From positions 1,860,001 to 1,924,000 of the forward strand of contig JAKCOZ010000058.1 of the NCBI GenBank assembly GCA_022605955.1: DNA of 64,000 bases, given 5' to 3'. The stretch comes from Rallus limicola (taxonomy: Eukaryota > Chordata > Aves > Gruiformes > Rallidae). The notes under the pieces were generated by a model. That model did not search any database. It was not told the DNA's origin and saw only the letters and a list, made by a program, of their open reading frames with translations. Both the position numbers and the translations under genes were made by a program. Shown piece after piece: positions 51,801-60,800 of this stretch. How positions within the stretch are numbered: the stretch's first letter is position 1; each line of letters starts with the position of its first letter.

Positions 51801-54800
51801 GTTTTAAACCCAGAGACCAGCTCAATTTCCTGGCAGAGATGGACACTAAGCCTAGCAGCTTTTAAAGAAAGAGAGTACGATGCACCCAGGTGAGACTAAA
51901 CCAGCATGAGCACAGCAACAGGAGACAGATGCTGACCCACAGGACAAAGACATCATGAGTGGTAGCACAAATGAAACTGGAAAAAATGCTCTGTGGCTGA
52001 AAGACCTTATAAATAATAGAGGGACCAAAACCCAAGAGTTTCATTGTTTCTGGATATGATTTCATCAGCTCTGCCTCCGTTGAAACCCTCAGTTGCATTC
52101 TCCACTTTTTCCACCTGGATTTTCAGTTTCCTTTCGGTGGAGAGCTCTGAGCATTCAGAGAGTGACCAGGGGCACACACACATAAAATCTGCAGATGAAC
52201 CTTAACTCCCTGCCTGGAGTGATGTTTAGCTGGGAAATACTGCAAGAGGTAAAGCCTCCTGGGAATAAGAAAATCACCTACCTGATTTCATCAGCTTCAG
52301 TGCATGATGATTTCAGCCCATGTGTATTACATGCCCAACACAGGTACATACCACATGTCTACTGTAGGTCTTAGCCATCTCTCTGCTTTGACATTGCCTA
52401 CATGAGCATTCTCATTCTTTCACGGAAGGGAAAACTGAGATCCAAGGAGAGGAAGTAGGATGCCTAAGTCACACAGCAAATGACAAAATAGCCTTGGGCT
52501 TCCTCATGTGAAAACTGACATTGGACCAGGGTTGAGATGGTTCTGTGTACAGAGTTACAGGTCACTATGTGAACAGACCACAAGGGACAATTCCGATATG
52601 CTTGTCCCATTCTAAGATTTTATTATTTATACCCTACACAGCTGCTACAAGCCACAGTCAGAGGAGAACTGGACCTTTGGTCTAATCCAGTACAGCTATT
52701 AATGTGTTCCCTTGATTTGGGAAATCAACCTGACCCCTCAGCATTTAGATGCAAACACCCTTGGACTTGGAAGAAGTTCAGATTTAGGACCTTGCTTTAG
52801 GAATGTTTTGTATTAAAGTGATTTATATGAACACATTTGCTCTTTGTATCTGGCAGCAGCTGCGATCAGGCCCAGCTTTTCTTAATATTTTGGGCCATAA
52901 GCCATCCAGCTTGGGGATTTATTCATCTTAACGTGTTTAGCTTTGTAAGCACAATGCAGTAGTTACTGTTGTGCCTCCCGGCTGCTCTTCTATTTTTTAT
53001 AAACTCATTTTCTCTGCTAACCTACTTTTAATTTTTTCCTGTAAAGCTGTTTTTAGTCCTTCCTTGCTTCCCTCCTCCCCACCCCCTCTCCCTCCCCCTC
53101 CCACAAACACTGGGATAAAACTGCTCTAGGTGCTAAACACTAGTGACTTGAATAGGCTCCAGCTTCTATATCCTGGCTTTGGAAATAATTGTTCCCACTA
53201 ATCCTTTTGAGTGCACTCCCAATTCCATACATTCAAAGAGCTGTGTCCCCCTCCCTCCCCCAATTGCTTCTGTTCAACAAGCAGAGATCATGCATCAGCA
53301 CATTGTAATTGCTGGTGCCAAGCAGTTCTTGAGCCCCCAAACCCACTGTTTCTGAGCTATGGATAGAGGCTTGCCCACCAGCACCAGTAACCTTCCCACC
53401 TCATCCTCATCCCAGCTACCTGGAAAAGAAAAATTATCTTCTATTCCAGCTCAGGCCTGGAGTGTGCCAGTCGATTCCTGGATCCCTTCAATTCAGTATC
53501 ATAAATATGTTTAACGAGGGAGTTTAATATAGATTTGGCAAGACAGTCATTTGAACAATACATAATTTATGTTGCCCTGTAGCATGGGAAGCCGTGAGTG
53601 GCATCTGAGAGCAAACAGATTCAAGAAACTCACCATATAGCAGTGTAAAGTGCCGAGGGGTAAAGAAGGGGGGGGGGGGGGGGAGGAGAGGGTTGGGGAG
53701 AGGGAAAAAGGAGACAGCAACCCAAGGAAGGGGTGCATGAAAGAGCAGAAGAGCTTCACAGCAGGAAAAAGCATGAAAGAAAGAAAAGGCAAAAGGCACA
53801 GGGGGAACAGCGGAGAAGGAGAGAAGAGGATGAAAGGAGAGTGGAGTAGCTGAATAGAAGATGCAGACAAGGACAGAGAGGGTCTGCAGGATGAGCCAGA
53901 GGTAAGAAGCAGCATGGAAAGGGAGAAATGGAGGGCAGAGCACGCATGCTTGCTGTGACAAGCAGGTCTCTGCAGGCTGCAAGAGCTGCAGCCAGCAAAC
54001 ACTGCAGCCAGCCAGCAAGTGGAACCAACTGCTATGCCAGCCGGAGGGCAAGAGTGAAGAGAGGCACCCCAGCTCTCATGGGGCTTTGCTACCTTGTGAC
54101 TCACCCCCACTCTTCTGCTCTCCCCCACCAGTCGAAGCCAGCTCTGCTTCCCTGCCCACTTCCAACTCTTCAGCTCCGTGCAGTGTTAGGTTTGGCTGTT
54201 ATGTCTCCTCCACAGTCTTGATTTGGGGAGTTGCAGTGAGAATGAGGCCAGCATTTCAGCAGAATAACCAAGCAATGTTCTACTGGCAGTCTCACCAGAC
54301 CGCACTTTCACCCCTCTATCAATATCACCCTCAAGGGTGAGGGTCCCAAGTACTGCACCACAGTGACATGTCTGCCCACGAGAGCTCACCAAATTTGCCT
54401 GTCTGTGTGAAATGAGACACATAGGAGGTGGATGAAGCAAGTGGAGAGTGGGAATTTGTCAAGACTAAAGAACACAAACAGTGCTTATCGAGCACACAGG
54501 AGCTGTGCCCACCCTTTGCTTGGGCTTCCATTTCTGAGAGGTTCTGGCCCTCAGTTCCTGGAAGTTACTTTTTGGTTGTAGAGCTCTCACCCAAACAGTT
54601 GGTGTCAGCAAACCCTCTGCTACCTGTCACAGAAGTGGAGGAACACCTCACAGAAAGACCTCCATCAGGACCACTCCCATGCACAGGGAGAGCCCAAGTT
54701 ACCAGGAAAGAATCCCTGATTTATTTTCTGGGGTTTACCCAACACGAATTGAAGGCAACATGAGAACTTGGCTCTGAACGGGACCCCTGGCGAGCGGAAC

Positions 54801-57800
54801 AGATGGCTATATTAAAAGGAAAAAGCCCTAAGCACAACAACTGGACTAACTTCCACAGAGTCCACAGAGGGGGCTGGCCCTGAACAGTCAGTTTTCCTTT
54901 TGCCTGCAATATCCATGACAAGGTTTACTATTACTTTTGTTCATGAAATGCTGCCAAGGCCCTTGCTATTGTGCCAAGCAGGAGAAAGCCAGTCTTTGCC
55001 TCACAGAGCTCCTCACATAGTTGGTATTGACAGAGCATTCCCTGGGTGTCCCTTCTCTTGCACGCGTGTGGCTGTGCACAAACATGCTTCCTCACCTGCA
55101 GGCTGACACGTAGAGCTCTGTGAGGGACATCTGACCCGCAGGTGGGCACACCTCTGGTAACTGCTGCTGCTCCCAGCGCCACCATGGACACCGTCTGCTC
55201 CCAGGCATGGCACATAGGCCAAAAGTATTAAAACTGGCTCAGTTCATCCCAAAGGAAATGGTCAGGAGCTGCAGGGACCGAGCTTCCCGTGAAAAGCAGA
55301 GCAGCCAATAACCAGGCACTCCAAGTGTTGATGGAGAGCAGGGCCTTTAATCTCTCCACAAAGGGAACTGTGCTCCTCTCCTATCCTGCAAGATGACGAC
55401 TCTGCATGTTTAAACCTTCATCAACTGATGCTTACAAAGTACTTCTAAAGCTGCCAACTGGCAAATACTGTGGAAAAACACACCAGATTTTCCCTGATGC
55501 CTGATGCTCTGTGTGTGTGTGTGCGCACACACGTGTGCCTGTGTGGCTGGCTGTTTATCCTCTGAGATCCCTGTGTCGGGCATCTCTGCACCTACCCACC
55601 CAGTGCACAGCCTGCATTCATGTCTGTTTTCTTTGGCTTCCTCTGGCATTTCCCTCGGAACTAAATGGCCAATAATACAGACATCCCCCACTGCCGGAGT
55701 GCTCCCATGAAGAGGATTATCATTCCCATACTTGGGAGCCTCACGCTGTTCCACTATCTCTTTCAGGCTGTTCTCCCCTGGGGATAGGGCTACAAAACCT
55801 ACAAAGCACACAGATTTGCAATTAGATCTTTGCTGTAGGTTTTTGGGGTGGGGTGGGTTTTTTTCAATTATTATTTTTTGGCCCTAGAAAATACAAGAAG
55901 ATGCCCATGTAGCTTCATGAAAGCTCTGTGCTCCCCTCGGCCCAAAGCCTGAAAGCTTTAGAAAGAAGCATTCAGACAAACCTCCTCCAGAAGTTTTCAG
56001 AAGAAAGTAGCTATTTCTTGTAAAAATAAATGCGTAGTAGAAAGCAAAGAATTTCCCATGGAAACTAATTTCAGTGGAAATTTTTCAGGTAGCTCCAGTG
56101 AGCTATGGATCTCAGGATGCCCTCTGGTGCCAGAGACAGGTTTCACAGACCCTGGGACCTGCCAGCTCCCTACAGCAAAACTAGAGATTAGCCTTTAAAA
56201 GAAAAAAAAAAACCAACCAAAACCAAACCGAAACGACCCCCAAAACAAAATACAAACAAAAACAAACAGACCCCACACCACAGGGGAAAAAATGCCACCC
56301 TACTTGTGCTGATATATATGCATCCTTCTATAAGCATTCCAACAATTAAAAATATCAATAGAAGTGAGAGTTAAATATTTGTGTGAGAGCTTTGGGTAAG
56401 AATAAAGCTTCTGGTTTACAAGACACAGATGGGTGGCTCACTCAGCCCCTGTAGCTATCTGTGTTGCTGTGCCACGTTTACACAAAAGGAAGCAGAAAGG
56501 GGATTTGCAAAGACTCTCTGCTGGCTTCAGCCTGACCTCAAGCAAGGAAAGAGGCTGCGTCATATGGAAAACCAAAACATCTGGAAATCGGAATCAGGAG
56601 CCAAGCTTCAGCACCAGTTCAGCCAGCGCTATTGTGCAACTGGACTGTACTTATTCAAGTTCTAATTTCCCTACCCTTAAGAAGTGGGCAATAATGACAT
56701 AGTCCCATATTTGGAAAATGCTGCATACTGGTAAGCACTTTTTTCCCCAGCAGATGTGCTGGCTCCACAACAACACTTACAAGATAAACTTGTTGTCTGA
56801 CTGCCAAATCCAGGTTTCTTCCCCTTGGCCAGCAGGGAAAAGAAAAAGCAGCAATCCTGACACTCAGAAGGGGAGCGCTTTCAAAGTAATGAGAAAGACA
56901 CCAGCTCCAGCCTGGTGACATAAATCCTTCGGATGAACTTTGACATATGCCCTGAAACTTGACTTAGGGCTCTGTTCACAAAGCGGGAGTAATTTAATCT
57001 CCCCAGTGATCCTCTGTAACTGCCCACAGCTGACTGGGCAATCCTGCTGCAAAGAAACCTGTGTTGCTTCGGAATCAGATCCTAAACCATGACAGTTTAT
57101 GGGGTTGAACTTTAAGGAAAAAGCAGAAACTTTTTGAAAGACTGGAAATACGTTGTGACAGCTCGAAAACACACAAGGATGGCTGCATCATAAGGGCTTG
57201 GAAACAGGAATTATGGGGGGTTTATTGCTCAGTGCAAGGGTTTCCCAGATCCAGTGACTCCACAGAGAACTGTGGTGGTTGCTATCTCTGGCACCAGAGA
57301 GGGGAACGCGCCATGGCGCTTATCCCCAGGAGAGACACCCATGCGAAAGCCTTCTGTTTTCACTGGGACACAGAGCTCAGCACGTTGCAACTCTGCCCCC
57401 TTTCACACCCCACTAGAGAGAGGTGTGGGGTTAGCTCAGAAGGAAAATGTGTTTGTGTTCAGCGAGGGCGCCTCCCAACGTGCTTTATTTGTCTCCACAC
57501 TAGGACTGCGAACAGATGTCTCCGCCTCCTTGTACCAGTCACTCATTTAACAAAAGTTCTGCCTTGTTTGTGCAGTGCCCTTGTTCTCGAACGCTTAACT
57601 CATCATTACACAGAGATAAACAGTGAATGCCCAGCCTTGTGAGGCTGCAGGGCAGAGGGCTGACTCTTCAGGAATAAACACCTAAGGACAAGAAAGGGAT
57701 CAAACATCAAACCTTGCACCACTTGGTATGGGCACACTCTGTTGCAACAGGATCATGGGCTTTTAAGCCAGCTGAGCAGGGGGAAATACCTAAATCTAGG

Positions 57801-60800
57801 TTTTTAAGACATATGCCCAGCACCAGACCTTTTGCTGGCCTCTTTTCCCAAGACACAAGACCTCTGTCAGAGTCCTTACCAGCTTTCAAGACTTCTATCT
57901 TTTTCCAGTAGCTTTTAACTTCTACAGGAAGAAATACAGGCTTTGCAAAGGAGCCTCTTAACCACAGTAACTTTACTATTAGAAATACAAGAATTACATA
58001 CTTTAAGATATCAGAAAAAAAAAAAAAAAAAGCCCCAACAGCACTTTCTTACACCAAGCCAGCCCTTTCTTAGGGATTCCAATTCACCAATACTTCAAAC
58101 TGCCACATACAGCAAGGGGGATTGCAGGCACAGGCCACAACCCCCTTTTGAAGTGCAGCCCCAGTTTGAGCATTTCAGCATCAGACACAGAGCCACATGC
58201 AGCAAGCACTCCCCCAGCATTAGTGGCTTTGCTCACGCTCCCACCCCCACTCAGAAAAAAGGGGTGCACAGGGACCAGAGACAGCCACTCCAAGCACTAG
58301 CTGTAACCTTTCTCACACAACACCCAGAGGGCAGGGGAAAGATTACATTGGTACTTTATCCACTAGAAAAAGACCAAAAAAAAAAAAAAAAAAAAAAAAA
58401 GACTTACTATTTGAAGCCAGCTCAGCCCTACCTCCAGCAGGCACATGGAGAAATCTGTTCTACCACTCTGAGCAAAGAATACCACCTCAGCCTCACAGCC
58501 AGACCTTACCTCCAGATTTAAAGGGTTGTCCATCAGATACCAATGAGGCAATGAGGGCAAGGCTGCTAGCCTTCACTACAGCAGACAGGAGTCTGGATAC
58601 CCAGAATTGAAGCCTTTCTGCTACATGGAAGTATTGTTCTTTCTTTTTAAGAAAGATAATCATAGCTGGCTGCAGATATATTCAAATCTTTGGTAATTGT
58701 TGCCTTTGCTAGTGGTTTATTACTGGCTGATAACACTCTAGGTGAATTGTAAACTATCACCCCCTTTTCTACCTTTTTTTTTTTCCTCCCATCATTTGGG
58801 TCAAGATAGCTGACAGAGGACCTCCCTTAACAAGAAAGAGAGAGAAAAAGTGGATGGCTAAGAGCAGCCACATGACCCACAGCTTGTAATTAGGTTAAGG
58901 GCAACCAGGTGACTTCCCCCTTGTAAATAGCTGTTTCTTTCTGCTGACAAAAAATGTGCCTCAATGAGTGGTTAAGGTTAGGTGTGAGGGACCCTGTGCC
59001 TTGTCTCACAGTGTTTCAGTGCCTGGCATTCTGAAGAAATAGTTCCCCTTGTTTTAGAAACAAAAATGTGGATTATTCTATCTGCTCCCACCTCTTGTCT
59101 CAGAGAGTAGTATCCCGGAATAAGTGTTTGGAGGAGATGTTGACAGTCCTTTGAACACTCAACCTGAAGAGCTCTCTCAATCCCATGTAAGTTTAAGGCT
59201 TATCTGTGCCCTGAAGTAAGAGAATTTAATATTCCTTGAAAAAGCTCTGGCTTGGGGTGATCTACATTATTGTAACTCTGGCCAAGCTTTGCTTTCCACA
59301 AAAACACCCAGTATTTTTTTAACCTTGCTGAGCTCTTGATCTCTACAAGTATCTTGTGCCTATTAATATCATGAGGTGACTGGGAGGGGAAGCTAAGTGC
59401 TCTCAACACATTTAAAGCATGCAACTTTGACTCTTTCTTAGCCTTTCTGGATAAACCCTCTGGGGAGGCAGCAGCCCATTGGACATGGATGGGTCTGTTG
59501 GTTTAGCAATTATACCAGTTCAGGCTGTCTCTCCTGTCTCCCCAGGGCATGAATCCTCGGCTCCAGATTAATGGGCCCATGAACATCAACCACTACGCGA
59601 CGAAGAAGAGCGTGGCGGAAAGCATGCTGGACGTGGCACTGTTCATGGCGAATGTCACACAGCTCAAAGCGGTGCTGGAGCAGGGGACATCCTTCCAGTA
59701 CTACACCACCCTCATCGTACTCATCAGCATCTCCCTCTTCTTCCAGGTGATGATTGGGATTCTCCTCATCATCACTGGTAAGGTGGCCACTGAGACATAT
59801 GCATGCTTGCTGCAGGGACAGGACTCCCCATGGCTTGGCTGGCAGAGGAGTGGGAAGGGAGAAACCTCTTCCTCCAAATCCTTCCCCCTGGCACCAACCA
59901 GAGCTGGGGGAGGGTCAAAGACAGCTTGACATGTGTGGTGGGGAGGTCTGTGTTGCTGCTTTTCAAAGTGGAGAGTGGGTTGTTGTGGATTTTTTTCTTG
60001 CACCACAGCTCTAAGCACTAGTCTTCCTTCACTTCCCCACTGCTGAATCACTGTCATAGGGAGAGCACTGGGATTTGGGCCTCCTGCTGCCCATCCTGTA
60101 TCATGCCCCTTCTTGCAGCTCCTGCAGATACCACATTTTAGCTGTGTCTTTCACCTCATTTCAAGCTAGGACCTCACCAAACAATTTAGGCAGTGGTATT
60201 GCCTGTATTAACTTCACATGTAACCAATCCCACAGTTCTCCTACTGCCACACAGACAGTACATTGACATCAGCATTTCAGACAGGCTTGCCTGGTGCTAC
60301 ATTGGATACAGGAGTTGCTATGTTTCAGCCTCCAACACATGTCCAGCATTAAAAGTCTGCAGAATGCTGCATTTTTCTGCATATCCTACATGAGGTTTTA
60401 TGTGGGATGTGGGATCTGAGGCTATGGGAAACCCTGTGGCACGTTCCTTCCCCTGCCCCATGTGGTACAGCCCTTCCCAGAGGCAGATATGGTGGCTGGA
60501 GCCAACTGTAAGGAGAAAGGAGGCAGGGGACCACAGCTGAGGGCAAGGGTCCCCAGTAACCAGAGCATTCCCAAGTCTGAACTGACCAATGTTCATCAGC
60601 TAGGGCTGATCCCATTCATGTACCCAGATATCTCTTGATCTGCAGGCAAAGAGGGGGTTGATAGCTGTGTCAGCACATACATGAGATTTGTGTGTTAAGG
60701 AGGAATTGGCCTCCCAACTGACCTTGTCCTCTGTGTCACCCAGGCTTCCCTTGCCATGTCCAGTAGCCTTGCAGTGCCTGAGGAGACACATGACACATGC

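Larger units (their letters stand above)
15888..59545 (+). other. NINJ2: NINJ2 intron 1 (43.7 kb)
   Basis: The intron starts GTGAGT and ends in a polypyrimidine tract plus CAG. A very long first intron is also a feature of human NINJ2. It holds CR1 and MIR/L2-like repeats, simple repeats and no confidently recognised nested gene; the contents are listed separately. Confidence 0.85.
50663..59545. other. Intron 1, last part: no nested gene recognised
   Basis: The block contains L2-like and CR1-tail fragments at 52.4-52.7 kb, C- and G-rich tracts at 53.06 and 53.67 kb, a GT repeat at 55.5 kb, an A/C-rich patch at 56.2 kb and two A runs at 58.0 and 58.4 kb. The long open frames at 53.5-54.1 kb (minus) and 57.9-58.5 kb (plus) are created by low-complexity tracts. 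Confidence 0.55.

Noticed and set aside
53547..54128. Minus-strand open frame of 193 codons (and an overlapping one of 175)
   Set aside because: Its translation is Pro/Ser/Leu/Phe-rich because it reads the complement of a purine-rich, G-run-containing stretch. No domain is seen, and two frames are open at once, as expected for biased composition.
57943..58521. Plus-strand open frame of 192 codons
   Set aside because: It runs through an A17 and an A25 tract, giving lysine runs. Nothing in the translation resembles a protein family, and it lies within intron 1.
59701..60057. Minus-strand frame of 118 codons opposite NINJ2 exon 2
   Set aside because: It is antisense to a well-supported exon and has no features of its own.
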